Positions 1-14,254 are shown, counted from the first letter of the stretch. The stretch: DNA of 64,000 nucleotides from Cristatella mucedo (GCA_009760855.2 WPIO01000080.1:991001-1055000); one strand, 5' to 3'. The notes: generated by a model not told the origin, from the letters alone. Translations and numbers: made by a program.

Positions 1-860
1 TTAATGCACTTAAAGTGTGTCCCCGATCTCTCACGCCGGCAACTTGCTGAGTGTAGTGGAAGTGCCTAGCGTTAAAGACGAGGTGTTGCGGGTTCCGCCC
101 AAATTATGCCGAAAACCCAACGTTGCAGCGGTATCAAAAGGCTGCGACGGCCGTTTAACTGAACCTTGAGCACTGCCGAAGCACAGCCGAAATAGCACCG
201 GCGAAATAGCAAATATAATAATAACATAATATCAATAATAAATAATAGCCGAAGCGGCTGCTCCGCTCCCCCCCCCCCCGGAGCGGCACCCCGGCTGACC
301 TCTAAGACTGTGACCGGATGCATACGCCGCCCACAGATCCCCTGCAGGCTTCGCTGACTTAAACGACTACGAGCCTCGGCTCTGCCGCATCCAGCATCCG
401 GGCGTGTCATGTGCTCTCCTAGCGCGCTGGCGCCGCCCTTTTCGAAGCCGCGCGTGTGCAGTGCAAATTCAAGCGAATTGCGATAGCCGAGGTTTGAAAT
501 TCGCCATTCTAGGACTCGTTGTTGGCAGTCGCCAGCAGACCTCGATCGACTGCCCGTTGCCAGCCCAGCTCTGATAGGCTCAGATTCCTGCGACGGTCTG
601 CTACCCCTGACTCTATCCTCTGCAAGCGAGCTATGCCGCCGTCCAAGCTGGTCGCCCCAGCTGCGACTAACGTCGTCAGCTGTCAGCCCTGTCAGCCTCG
701 ATAATCTTTCGACAGTTTAGAGGGAAACATTGTTATTAACATTAGGCGCATAAATAAATTTTGTAAAAACAAATAACAAATAAATAATAAAAATTGCAAA
801 ATAAAAAATGCCCATACGTCACTGGGTTCTCAGTTAGCCTCAGTCATCTCGTCATTTCAG
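1..860. other. No gene recognised; low-complexity and A+T-rich stretches
   Basis: I see no supported exon here. The stretch contains a poly-C run near 270 and an A+T-rich segment at about 720-810. Short open frames on both strands have no recognisable motif and no convincing splice or promoter context. Confidence 0.5.
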
Positions 861-879
861 TCATCTCAGTCAGACTGTT

Positions 880-1215
880 GCTGACAGAAGCTTTAGCTCT
901 GCAGGTCCTAGACTGTGGAGCTCACTTCCACGATTCTTACGCAACGACAACTACTCTCTTGTTGGCGACTATGGCTCATCCTTTTCATTGGTCCTGTGCT
1001 GCTACTTCCATGCTAATCACTACCTCAACTGCTCTCCTGACTCTGCTATGCTTCCCACTTTCTCTTTGTTGCGTGAGATGAAGTCTGCTGGCTGCAGAAT
1101 GCGTACCGAAAGCCGCTTAGGCTGTGAATGCGCTATACAAAACTCTCATGCGTAACACCCACACAGTTTGTGTGGCTTTGTGGAGTAACAGACGGAGATA
1201 CATTACATTACATCT
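880..1215 (+). mobile_element. 3' end of an L2-like retrotransposon (family B)
   Basis: This stretch matches the ends of two other copies at about 13,565-13,890 and 15,785-16,118. Shared landmarks include the segment encoding a short Arg-Ser-Phe-Ser-Ser-Ala-Gly-Pro peptide and a terminal segment reading tttgtggagttacagac. In other L2/CR1 elements that peptide lies at the C-terminus of the reverse transcriptase ORF. It is a 5'-truncated, inactive fragment. Confidence 0.6.
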
Positions 1216-1449
1216 CGAGTATCATTCATTTATTGACACGGCACACCAAGCGCAATACGCGTTTTTGTGCGTTGCAGAATTCTTCCGAAAACAGAAGTTC
1301 TTGCGAACGTCGCATACGGAAACAGATACAGTCAAGACCCGCTTAAAGCGTATCTGTTTGCCGTTTGACCGTAGCGCGTAAGAAATTACGTGCCTATGGA
1401 TAGCTAAATGCTTATCGTTTCGGGCTTCTGGGTCTCGTATGCCGGAGCG

Positions 1450-1690
1450 GCGGCGGCGGCGGCGTTAGATACGTCGGCGGCTAGTAACCTGCATGTTAGT
1501 TATGCTCGTGCTCGCCCATTATAGCTTCGTCATCGTAGTTCAAATGCATTCCTATGTGTTGCTGCTGTTGCTAAGATTCGTGAATTATGCATCGACAAAA
1601 GAAAAGCAGCCCGGAGCCGTAGCGGTGGCGGCGGTGGCCGCCGGCTGCGACGCCGCCGCTCGTTTGGCGGGAACTTGGAGCTGAGAACGC
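1450..1690. repeat. GGC/GCN triplet-rich segment
   Basis: Short runs of cgg and gcc triplets occur at about 1,451-1,466 and 1,617-1,660. A minus-strand open frame over it has no recognisable family features. I treat it as low-complexity DNA. Confidence 0.35.
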
Positions 1691-2029
1691 CGCCGCGCGT
1701 TCGGGTATTTCTAGCATTGTCTCGAACCGCTGAGCCCGCTCCCCCACGACGTCACTGTGAATCTCTCCAAAGTTGATGGTCATCCGGCCTGTTATAACTA
1801 CGGTTTCGTTTAATTGATGGCACCGCCCCTGATCGTTGCACTAGTGGGCTGCGACACTCGATGCGGCAGGCGGTCGGAATGTGCTATTGGTGATTGTTGT
1901 GATGAGGGAGTCGCGGGACTCCGGTGGGCGAGAAGAGGATCATGCTTCCCCCTGCTCCGTGCGTAGCGAAATCGACTGGTAGTCGGCTGGCGTTCTGTTG
2001 CTTCGCCCGACGGCAACCAAACTACAATA

Positions 2030-4985
2030 ACTCCAGCGTCCCAACTTGACGCTCGTCTTTGGAATCGTCGCTCAGTGTTCAATAAACCTCTAGTAATAAG
2101 CGACCTATTTCTGAAAAAGGTCTCGGCCTGCTCGCCTTGACTGAAACTTGGCTAGAACCGGTAAACTTCGAGACTATTAAAGACGCTCGGTTTCTCATTC
2201 TTTCACATCCCTAGATCATTCAAAACTGGAGGTTTAGTTGCTATTACTCACTCGAAAATTCGACTTCGTCATTTGCAGTACCCTCGAAGCAGTCTTTCGA
2301 ATCTATTGTCTTTATCTCACCCGACAGCAAGCAACAGATGGAGCCAGTAGCCTATCGCCCACCAGGTACCAAGTCCTCCTTTATCTCAGATTGCCGAGCT
2401 AGTTTGGTCCGGCGGTTAAGGTGCTCGCCCCGACCAAGGTCTGGCTGAAGTCGTGGGCTCGAGCCCCGAGGCATATGTGAAGCGCCTGAATAGAGATTAA
2501 GTTCTCTTGGGGCGCTATATAAAATGAATTATATTTTTTATATTTTATTCTCCGATCTCATTTCAATTATGTGTGCAAGAAATTGATCCTTCCTAGTTAT
2601 GAGTGATTTCAACATTAACTCTGATAACTTATCTGACGCTTTCAGCACTGAATTTTGTGCATTGATTGACCAATTGTCTCTTGTGGCTCCAGTGCATGGC
2701 CCTACTCACATCAAGGGTCACACATTCAACCAAATTTTCTCATACAACTGCACTTTGTCAACACCAATTATTACCAAATCCTGCTTATCTGACCACATGC
2801 ACACCTCATCAGTCTGCAATGTTTAAGTTCCTCCTCTTCATCTAAAATTACCTGTAAATCGCGAAACCTCAAGACCCTTGTCATCGTTTCTGTCGGTGCA
2901 AGAATATCTGCTTCACCTCTGCTACTCAATCCCTCTTCCGACCTGCCATCATTGGAAGATTGCTACAACACGGCACTAGCTGACATGTTCAGCGAGTTTG
3001 CACCTCTGAATAAGCACACTGTGCACCCTCGCCCAGACAGCCTATGGTTTATCACAGACATTAAATCAGCTATATCTGCTAAGCACGAGCTTGAAGAAAC
3101 ACACAAACGATCAGGACAGACTGGCTGTCGACTGGCATACTGGGACTAGTTTAGATCGTACCAATCGATCTTAGCAAAGGCCAAGTCTAGCTTTTATGTA
3201 AACGCTGTTGAATAACAGATGCTCAAAATCCAAAAATGCTGATGTCGACGATCAACCATCTCCTCAACCGCTCCCAGTTTAGCTCCTTACCCGATTATCC
3301 CTGTGATAATCCAGGTTCTCTAGCTTCTTTGACAAGAAAATAGACAAGATCAGGAAGTCCATTCCCTACGATGGCGGCATCCCCATCGGAATGCTGCCCC
3401 TCGATTCCTTGCAGCACCTCAATGTCTACATTCAAGGAGGTCACTAGTGACCTCGTCCTGAAGTTCATATCCCAACGAAAGAAGACAACTAGTCATGTTT
3501 ACCCTATTCCCACTGTCTTGTTTCTACGATCTGCATTGATCTGCTGCTGCCATGCATAACTAACATCATTCATATGTCATTAGCTTCAGGTCATGTCCCA
3601 GCACCTCCCCTGAAGGCTGTAGTCGGGCCACTTCTCAAGAAAGCAACACTAGACCAAGAGAACTTCAGCAACTTCTGCCCAGTCTCTCCCTTCTACCGTT
3701 CGTATTAAAGACACTGGAACAAGTCGTGGCAGACCGTTGAACTCATATATTGAAACTTGAAACCTTGCTAGCAAGTTCCAGTATGGCATCTCGCCTGGGC
3801 ATTACTGGCAGTACATTGAGATGGTTTAGGTCCTATCTTGGTGGGAGACTCCAGAGCATTGATGTGAACGGACAAAGATCATCCGAGGAACCTACGAAAT
3901 ATGGGGTACCTCAAGGATCTGTGCTTGGTCTCGTTCTTTTTACAGTGTATAGTCACTAGCTGCATGCATTGATGACATCCGCACATGGAGAGCAGCAAAT
4001 TTTCTAAAACTTAACGATGATAAAACTAACTTACTAGTTATGGGAAAACCCAGTGTGATCCAGAGATTGGACAGGCTGACTCTCAAAATTGGCTCTGCCA
4101 GCATATCTCCAGTTGAATCGGCTCGAAATTTAGGTGTCATATTCCAAAGCGACCTCTCGTTAGACGACCATATCAGCTCCACAGTCAAGTCTGCCTACTT
4201 TCAGCTACATAATATCGCTAAAATTCCGGCTTGTTTAGGCAGGTATACCACATCTAATTTGGTCTATGCATTTTTGACATCCTATCATGACTTTTGTACC
4301 TCAGTGCTTGCAAGTCTACAGGCCTGTGCAATCAGGCGATTACAGCTGGTGCAAAACTCCGCAGCTAGGCTTGTCTGCCGTCAGCGTCGCAGTTGCCACA
4401 TCAAACCACTTCTCGCCGACCTGCACTGGCTACCAGTCAAGCAACGGATTGACTTCAAGGTTTTGTCGCTCACTTTTAGGTCCCTTCATTCTATGGCTCC
4501 AGCCTATCTTTCAGAGATACTACCCCATCAGGCCAAGCATCGTACCACTCGCTTTTCGGAATCCAACAGTCTAGAAATACCTCGTACAAACCTTAAATCC
4601 TTTGGAGACCGTGCATTTAGCTCGTATGCTCCCACAGCCTGGAACTCCCTCCCGACCTGCATCAGAACATCCCCTGACCTGACCACATTTAAAGGAAACT
4701 TAAAAACATACCTATTTAGGACAGCATTTAGTGGGTCCTTGTGATTCGTCCTCGATGTGCTTATGCGTGCTGACACTGTTCATGCTGCCACTAACCACAT
4801 TTGCATGCTGATCCGTGCATGTCACCCCTAACCATATTATTATTTTGTTTGTTTTTCAAGCATGATTTTACTCATCATTCAATTGCATTCCCCTTTGCAG
4901 CAAATGTAAAGCGCCTAGAAAGAGATTGAGTTCTTCGAGGGCGTTTTATAAAGTGTCTTATTGTTAATATTATTATTATTATTAA
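2030..4985 (+). mobile_element. L2-like non-LTR retrotransposon, family A copy 1, degenerate
   Basis: This is a long but inactivated LINE. It starts with the beginning of the endonuclease domain (a frame reading LWNRRSVFNK...ISDLFL at about 2,040-2,110). It continues through endonuclease and reverse transcriptase sequence colinear with copy 2 at 7.2-10.0 kb and ends in the family's hairpin tail near 4,910-4,960. Many frameshifts and stops break the ORF. A block of the reverse transcriptase between about 3,780 and 3,960 is missing relative to copy 2. A SINE is inserted at about 2,396-2,550. The last 450 bp are almost identical to copy 2 although the rest is clearly diverged. Confidence 0.85.
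2396..2550 (+). mobile_element. tRNA-derived SINE (SINE-1) inserted in the LINE
   Basis: It splits the L2 sequence between cagatt and ctccgatctc, which are nearly contiguous in copy 2. It has a tRNA-like head with A-box-like and B-box-like (gggctcgagccc) segments. Its 3' end reads agcgcctgaatagagatt followed by ttctcttggggcgct, which has the same stem-loop layout as the L2 tail. Copies recur at about 16.9, 45.25, 48.95 and 52.1 kb. Confidence 0.75.
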
Positions 4986-5247
4986 CAGCATTTAGTGGGT
5001 CCCTGCGATTTTACCTTTATGTGCTTATGGGTACTGACACTGTGCATGCTTCGACTAATCACACTTGCAAGCTGACCCTGTGCACGTCACCCCTAGCCAT
5101 CCTATTCCCCTTATTTATTGAGCATGCCACAAAGTCATTCAATCACGTTTCTTTTGCAGAAATTGTAAAGCCCCTAGAAAGAGATTGAGTTCAATGAGGG
5201 CGTTTTATAAAGTGTCTTATTGTTAATATTATCATTATTATTATTAG
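4985..5247 (+). mobile_element. Second L2 family A 3' tail
   Basis: It repeats the last ~260 bp of the preceding element, from acagcatttagtgggtcc to the terminal hairpin and an ATT-type tail. It is a separate 5'-truncated insertion directly behind copy 1, or a tandem duplication of its tail. Confidence 0.7.
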
Positions 5248-5847
5248 CCAGCAACACGTCAAGCCTTGCGTTTTTTTGCTTTGACCTTTTCTTATGATTG
5301 CATGATAACCTCGCAAAGTGACATTTCCTTGTAATCAATGATAACGTCATATAGAGATCTTTTCTTATGATCGCATCATAATGGCACAAAGTTATATTTC
5401 TTTATGATCAGATTACATCACAAAGTGACCTTTTCTTATGCTTAAGCAGGCAAGTGTGCCGATTTCCAGCAGCATGCGATGATAAAAACGTGGATTTTGA
5501 TTCTGTTGTACTAAGATCTCCCGAGTACTACTCACCTAGTCTACACGGCTTTGTGGAGTTACAGACGAAGACACATTACGTTACACTAAAATCAGAGCTC
5601 GCATGAGCAGCAAAGGACTGATCGGGGCAAGCTGATTGGCTGATTGGGGCAGAGTTCCTCTTTAGCTAATAAGACTTTGATAATGAAATGTCAATACACA
5701 GCAGGTCACAGAAGCTACAAGCGAGTTCAGGCTCGAGTTTCAGTGAATACGAAGTAAAGGCTAGCCATCCATTACTAACCAGTCATCTAATGATTCGCTC
5801 GATCATCGACAATGTGGTGTCAATGTGGTTCACGTGGCATCCCGAGA
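5248..5847. other. Non-coding spacer with short internal repeats
   Basis: The segment at 5,275-5,440 repeats a motif like cttttcttatgatcgcat about three times. A scrap of the L2 family B terminus lies at about 5,545-5,585. I see no gene. Confidence 0.4.
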
Positions 5848-6290
5848 GAAGCTGAGTCTAGAAGCTGAGACTGGAAGCTGAGACTAGAAGCTGAGACTGG
5901 AAGCTGAGACTAGAAGCTGAGACTAGAAGCTGAGACTAGAAGCTGAGACTAGAAGCTGAGACTAGAAGCTGAGACTAGAAGCTGAGACTAGAAGCTGAGA
6001 CTAGAAGCTGAGACTAGAAGCTGAGTCTAGAAGCTGAGTCTAGAAGCTGAGACTAGAAGCTGAGACTATAAGCTGAGGCTAGAGGCTGAGACTAGAAGCT
6101 GAGACTAGAAGCTGAGACTAGAAGCTGAGACTAGAAGCTGAGACTAGAAGCTGAGACTAGAAGCTGAGACTGGAAGCTGAGACTAGAAGCTGAGACTAGA
6201 AGCTGAGACTATAAGCTGAGGCTAGAAGCTGAGACTAGAAGCTGAGACTAGAATCTGAGTCTAGAAGCTGAGACTAGAAGCTGAGAAGCT
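5848..6290. repeat. 13-bp minisatellite, about 34 copies
   Basis: The unit is gagactagaagct, repeated head to tail with rare variants (gagtct, gactgg, gactataagctgaggct). The regular 13-bp period destroys any reading frame, so it is not coding. Confidence 0.95.
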
Positions 6291-6486
6291 GGCGAGTGCA
6301 CGAACACGCTGAACGAGCAAAGGGGTAAGATAAGTAGGCAGGTGCAGGGGCAGTTTAGTGGAGCGACTCATAAGCCAGACTTCCTGAAGTCGATTCGACG
6401 ATTTATAGGGAGCCGCTGAAGCACATGCAGATGTGGCGCTTATGGCAGCAGCCTTAAATGCGCCGAAAAAACCAGGCGTGAAAACC

Positions 6487-6575
6487 AGGCGTGCTGCTGC
6501 AGCTGCTGCTGCTGCTGCTGCAGCTGCTGCAGCAGCAGCTGCTGCCGCCGCCGCTACTGCTGCTGCTGCTGCTTT
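6487..6575. repeat. GCT/GCA/GCC triplet tract
   Basis: This is a run of gctgctgcagctgct-like triplets that would read as polyalanine in some frames on both strands. No surrounding sequence supports a protein, so it is listed as a repeat. Confidence 0.85.
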
Positions 6576-7244
6576 TTTCACCAGTTGCAAACGGTTAATG
6601 GTGCAGGCCATGAGTCGTGAATACAACGGATAGCAGTAATCTGGATGCGATGTCACAAACTCGTGAACTAGCTTGGCTGTCGCATTTGTGTCAAAGCGAG
6701 CCCTGGCTGCTTGGTGAAATTGTCGTCCCTGCATTCTGATGGGAATGTGCACTTTCGTTGCACAGGTTGTTTCGGCATAGCACGCCCAGACTATGCGTAG
6801 CCGTCACCGGACAGGCGTCTTCTGAACCGGTCTTAAGGGTGATGTATTTTAACTTGACCGTGAAGACATTAAGCTTAACGAATTTAGAGGCACCAATGTC
6901 ACATTCAACGTCACGTGCAACACCATGTGCATCCAAGTGCACAAACGTCGTCTGTTGAAGCTGTAAGAAAATTAAGTGAGTCAGCCCCTGAGAAAGACAC
7001 AAAAGTATACAGCGACGAGTAGAGCTGAGTGCCGTCGGCACTAGAACTAGAAGCCGAGGTTGCGTTTGGCGACGACATTGTGACAAGAACGAGAGAGTTT
7101 GGGTGAAAGAACAGTCGGAAGCCTGAAACCGAACCTTGGGCTTATGGGCACCCGGATGTCAGACGGCCACTTGCATCCACGATCTGAAATCTCTCAGCCC
7201 TGTAGTACCTAACCAGAATTCAATGAGAGGCGATTCCGCCGATA

Positions 7245-9185
7245 GTGGCAGTAGTCTATCGCCCACCAGGTACCAAATCCTCCTTTATCTCAGATTTCTC
7301 CGATCTCATTTCGATTCTGTGTGCAAGAAATCGATCCTTCCTCGTTATGGGTGATTTCAACGTTCACTTTGATAACTTATCTGACGCTTTCAGCACCGAA
7401 TTTCGTACATTGACAGACTCATTATCTCTTGTGACTCATGTGCATGGCCCTACCCACATCAAGGGTCACACACTCGACCAAATTTTCTCATATAACTGCA
7501 CTTTGTCATCACCAGTTATCACCAAATCCTGCTTATCTGACCACATGCAGATCTCATTCAATCTACAGTGTGTGCCCACATTCTCCTCTAAAATAACCTG
7601 TGAATCGCGAAACCTCAAGACCCTTGACATCGATGCTGTCCGTGCGAGCATATCTGCTTCACCTTTGCTGCTCAGTCCTCCCTCCGATCTGTCATCACTG
7701 GTAGATTGCTACAACACGACACTAGCTGACACGCTCGACGAGTTTGCACCTTTGACAAAGCGCACTGTGCGCCCCCGCCCAGACGGCCTATGGTTTACCA
7801 CAGACATTAAACTAGCCAAGTCTACTAAACGAAAGCTTGAAAAGGCATACAAAAGATCCGGACTAACTGTCCATCGACAGGCATATGAAGACTACTGTAG
7901 GTCGTACCAATCGATCCTAGCAAAGGCTAAGTCTAGCTTCTATAGAAACATTGTTGAATCACAGATGCACAATCCAAAAATGCTGATGTCGACAATAAAC
8001 CATCTCCTCAACCGTTCCCAGGTTAGCTCCTTACCAGATGATCCTTGTGATGATCTAGCCGATCGCTTCTCTCGATTCTTTGTGCAGAAGATAGACAAAA
8101 TCAGGGAATCCATCCCTGCGATGACAACCTTCCCACTAGAATACTGTTCCTCGGTTCCTGGCTGCGCCTCAATGTCTGCATTTAAACAGGTCACTAGTGA
8201 TCTAGTCCTAAAGCTCGTATCTCAATCAAAGAAGACAACAAGTCCACTGGACCCTATTCCCACTGTCCTGCTCCTACGTTGCATTGATCTGCTGCTGCCA
8301 TGCATAACCAACATCATTAATATGTCATTAGCCTCAGGTCAGGTCCCAGCACCTTTCAAAAAAGCTGCAGTCAGGCCACTTCTCAAGAAAGCTACACTAG
8401 ACCAAGAGAACTTAAGCAACTACCGCCCAGTCTCCCTTCTACCATTCCTATCAAAGACACTGGAACGGGTCGTGGCAGACCAGCTGAACTCGTATATCGA
8501 AACCTCACACCTTGCTAGTAAGTTCCAGTCTGGCTTTAGAGCTAATCACTCCACAGAGTCAGCATTGCTTCGGGTATACAACGACCTACTTAGGAATGCA
8601 GACATGGGTAGAGTGTCTCTTCTTGTTTTGCTCGATCTTTCGGCAGCTTTTGATACCATCGATCACAAAGTACTTCTAGAGCGCCTCTCATCTCGCCTGG
8701 GCATCACTGGCACTGCTCTGCAGTGGTTCAGGTCCTATCTCAGTGGGAGACTCCACAGTGTTGACGTGAATGGACAAAGATCATCTGAAGTACCTCTAAA
8801 ATATGGAGTACCTCAGGGCTCTGTGCTAGGTCCGGTCCTTTTCACCGTTTATACTCTCCCTCTCGCTGATGTGATTGCCAAGCACAATCTAGGCTTTCAC
8901 TTCTATGCGGATGACACTCAGTTGTACCTTTGCTTTGATCCCTCCCAGCCTTCGAGCACCTCAAATTCTCTCAACTCACTTGCTGCATGCATTGATGACA
9001 TCCGATCATGGATGGCAGCAAATTTTCTAAAACTAAACGATGATAAAACTAACTTACTAGTTATGGGCAAACCTAGTGTTATTCAGAAATTGGAAAGGCT
9101 GACTTTCAAAATTGGTTCTGCCAGCATATCTCCAGTTGCATCAGCTCGAAATCTAGGTGTCATATTCCAAACGACCTCTCGTTAG
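7245..9185 (+). pseudogene. L2-like ORF2 fragment: endonuclease C-terminal part plus reverse transcriptase
   Basis: The 646-residue frame reads the endonuclease GDFNVH motif (residues 36-41) and the SDHMQISF motif. It then reads the reverse transcriptase blocks: LSNYRPVSLLPFLSK, SGFRANHSTESA, the catalytic LLDLSAAFDTIDH (first Asp about 464), VPQGSVLGPVLFTVY, and the YADD box at 554-557. A block reading LKLNDDKTNLLVMG follows. The protein would nick target DNA and copy LINE RNA in place. The frame ends early at TSR-stop because one base is missing relative to copy 1 (aacgacctc against aagcgacctc). The N-terminal endonuclease is lost by 5' truncation, so this copy is not expected to be autonomous. 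Confidence 0.9.
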
Positions 9186-9766
9186 ACGACCACATCAGCT
9201 CCACAGTCAAATCAGCCTATTTTCAGCTTCATAACATTGCTAAAATTAGGGCTTGTTTAGATAAGGATACCAAGTCCAAGTTGGTCCATGCATTCGTGAC
9301 ATCTCGTCTCGACTTCTGCAACTCACTGCTTACTGGCCTACCAGCATGTGCGATCAGACGATTGCAGCTGGTGCAAAACTCTGCAGCTAGGCTTGTCTGT
9401 CGTGAGCGTCGCAGTTGCCACATTACTCCACTTCTCGCCGACCTGCACTGGTTACCAGTCAAGCAACGGATTGACTTCAAGGTTTTGTCGCTCACTTTTA
9501 GGTCCCTTCATTCTATGGCTCCAGCCTATCTTTCAGAGATACTACCCCATCAGGCCAAGCATCGTACCACTCGCTTTTCGGAATCCAACAGTCTAGAAAT
9601 ACCTCGTACAAACCTTAAATCCTTTGGAGACCGTGCATTTAGCTCGTATGCTCTCACAGCCTGGAACTCCCTCCCGACCTGCATCAGAACATCCCCTGAC
9701 CTGACCACATTTAAAAGAAACTTAAAAACATACCTATTTAGGACAGCATTTAGTGGGTCCTTGTGA
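9172..9766 (+). pseudogene. Continuation of the L2-like ORF2 in the shifted frame
   Basis: After the one-base deletion the reverse transcriptase C-terminus continues in another frame. Clear reading from about 9,281 covers the motifs CAIRRLQLVQNSAARLV and LHWLPVKQRIDFKVL, typical of the C-terminal part of L2/CR1 reverse transcriptases. It ends at tga 9,764-9,766. The same stretch in copy 1 (4,040-4,744) is open in a single frame. Confidence 0.85.
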
Positions 9767-9998
9767 TTCGTCCTCGATGTGCTTATGCGTGCTGACACTG
9801 TTCATGCTGCCACTAACCACATTTGCATGCTGATCCGTGCATGTCACCCCTAACCATATTATTATTTTGTTTGTTTTTCAAGCATGATTTTACTTACTAT
9901 TCTATTGCGTATCACTTTGCAGCAAATGTAAAGCGCCTAGAAAGAGATTAAGTTCTCTGAGGGCGCTTTATCAAGTGCAATATTATTATTATTATTAT

Positions 9999-12229
<2,231 letters not shown>

Positions 12230-12271
12230 TAGCTTGCAATCAGGCGTGACAAAGCAGTCAACTGATTCGTC

Positions 12272-12628
12272 ATGGTTAGCCTCGACACTGCTACTGGTAG
12301 ATGCTATTGCAATATTTCAGCGTTTGCTTTGGTGACACTTCGTTCAGCTATGCAGCTTCAAGACAAAGACTTTCGTCGTGCAATTTTTGACCCCAGACCT
12401 AGTGTTCCTGACCACGTGACCTCAAACCACCCAGCAGTGCACTCTGTGACGCCCAGATTGCACAAATGGAGGGCAGCTGCAGTTCTAGGCAGTGAACCTG
12501 AAAGAAAACACGAGCCACCCACGATATGTGAGAGAGCTGCCAAAATGGCCAACCAAATCTGCCTAGTAGCCAATGGCGGAACAATCATCCTCGTTCCCCA
12601 GAGGCCCAACGGATTTGGAGCTCACTAA
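12272..12628 (+). CDS. Unrecognised 118-residue open frame
   Basis: The frame starts at an ATG just after the GA block and runs to tga with a varied, protein-like composition. Segments include FRRAIFDPRPSVPDHVTSN and ANGGTIILVPQRPNGFGAH. I recognise no domain, no signal peptide and no membrane segment. The minus strand is also open over much of it, which weakens the case. It may be a gene fragment or chance. Confidence 0.2.
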   Translation: MVSLDTATGRCYCNISAFALVTLRSAMQLQDKDFRRAIFDPRPSVPDHVTSNHPAVHSVTPRLHKWRAAAVLGSEPERKHEPPTICERAAKMANQICLVANGGTIILVPQRPNGFGAH

Positions 12629-12849
12629 TGCCTCGACAGCTAGCTGACTCAGCAGCAGCGCTTCCAGTCATGCAGAAGCGCCAATAATAATAATAATAAA
12701 TAATAACACAATAATTATTTAATTAATTAATAATCAAATTAGAAGTTGCATAGAAGACATTGACAGTTGTTCATGCGTTTATTGCTAAATTCCTTGCTGA
12801 AGAAAGAGAGAAAGTCACAAAGCTCTATATACAACCATCAGCTCTCAGC

Positions 12850-13890
12850 CGATTTAACTGAATGCTTGCCTTGCCGACATTTGACCCTGGATGGCAGAAA
12901 ATTTCTTGAAACTAAATGACGATAAAACAGAACTGCTGTTCATAGGAGTCCTAAGTGTGTGACTGGATGAGAAGGCTTTGCACTTCTGATAGGTGATGCT
13001 GTTGTGTGACCATCACAACGTGCTCGAAATTTAGGTGTCGTTTTCGACAGCTGCCTCAATTTTAGAAGCTTCATTCAGAAGACTGTATCTACAGCTAACC
13101 ATTCCATCCGATCCCTGTCTAGGATAAGGAACCATCTTTGTGTGGCTCGCAAAAAATTCAACTAGCTCCTTAGTACTGTCTCGGCTTGATTACTGTAACT
13201 CGTTTTTGGCTGGGCTACCAAAGAAAGCAACAACGCCATTGCAGCTGGCTATGAATATGGCTGCAAGGCCACTGCAGCTGGCTGCATGTCCTGTCAATCC
13301 TGGCTGCTTAAACAGACTCTTTTTTATAGCGACAGAAGAGCCTTGACGGATATCACCGCCGCTTGCAGTGGCGATAAAGGATCGCCCACCGCAGGAATCG
13401 AACCCACGACCTCGGGATCGAGTTCGTGAAAAGTGACCACCTTACCTGCTGCTGCTGCTGCTGCAGTTTCGATTCTCCGATTCGCGTTTCGATTCGCGCT
13501 AATTCGCCCTCAGGTCACGTGTTTCAGGACAATAAGTTAGCTGTTCCGTTCCTCCACTTAAAGATCGTGGGTGACAGAAGCTGTAGCTCTGCAGGTCCTA
13601 GATTGTGGAACTTGCTTCCACAACTCTTACGCAACGACAACTGCTCTGCTGCGGCCGACTATGACTCATCCTTTTCAGAGGTCCTGAGCTGCTGCTTCCG
13701 TGCTGCTCACTACCCCAACTGCTCTACTGACTCTGTTACGCTTTGCAATTTCTCTTTGTTGTGTGAGATGAAGTCTGCTGGCTACCGAATGCGTACCGAA
13801 AGCCGCTTAGGCTGTGAGTGCACTATGCAAAACACTCGTGCGTAACACCCACACAGTCTTTATGGCTTTGTGGAGTTACAGAAGGAGATA
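12850..13890 (+). mobile_element. L2-like retrotransposon family B fragment carrying a SINE
   Basis: The start reads a broken reverse transcriptase block corresponding to WMAENFLKLNDDKTELL at about 12,885-12,940. It continues through LRMARNLGVVFDSCLNF-like sequence. The end, after 13,560, matches the family B termini at 880-1,215 and 15,785-16,118. A SINE-2 copy lies inside at about 13,305-13,445. Multiple frame breaks make it inactive. Confidence 0.7.
13305..13445 (-). mobile_element. tRNA-derived SINE (SINE-2), minus strand
   Basis: Read on the minus strand it shows an A-box-like ggtaaggtggtcactttt, a B-box-like gggttcgattcctgcggtgg and the family's gcgataaaggatcgcc-type body. It is the same family as the copies near 18.1, 20.3, 45.0, 49.3, 53.1, 58.0 and 58.2 kb. 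Confidence 0.7.
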
Positions 13891-14254
13891 CATTAAGTTA
13901 CATTTATGCAGATGGCGGTAAGCATGAGAAGAGCAGACACACAGGTGAGAGAGCACATGAAGAGAGAGACACAAGACACATCCAGTTGGTTACAGACATG
14001 TTGATTGGCCGGATACAGCATCGCATTGAGAAGTTTGACTAACTAATTATGCCTACAGCAAAAGCAGCGACAAAAGAAAGCAAGTGAGGCAGCAAATGAT
14101 GGCCGGCTCTGCTGCTTCCACAGCTGCCGAAAGGTCACAGTTCGCAGGTCACAGATCACCGCTGTCGAAATGGTGTCAGCAGAGGCGTCTGCACTGGCTA
14201 GCAAAGCCCAAGCTGATCAGGGCGACCCTCTGGCTGCGCTGGCGCTGCTTTACT

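Larger units (their letters stand above)
7227..9998 (+). mobile_element. L2-like non-LTR retrotransposon, family A copy 2, nearly intact ORF2
   Basis: This copy is 5'-truncated inside the endonuclease domain. It carries a complete reverse transcriptase region, the 3' untranslated region, the terminal hairpin (agcgcctagaaagagatt then ttctctgagggcgct, about 9,932-9,970) and an ATT-repeat tail at about 9,981-9,998. The order of endonuclease, reverse transcriptase and short microsatellite-like 3' tail fits the L2/CR1 group. One single-base deletion near 9,171 breaks its ORF. It is the best reference copy for this family in the window. Confidence 0.9.

Noticed and set aside
6261-6752. Polyalanine protein on the minus strand
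   Set aside because: The alanine tract is a GCN repeat open on both strands; the flanks are not conserved or recognisable.
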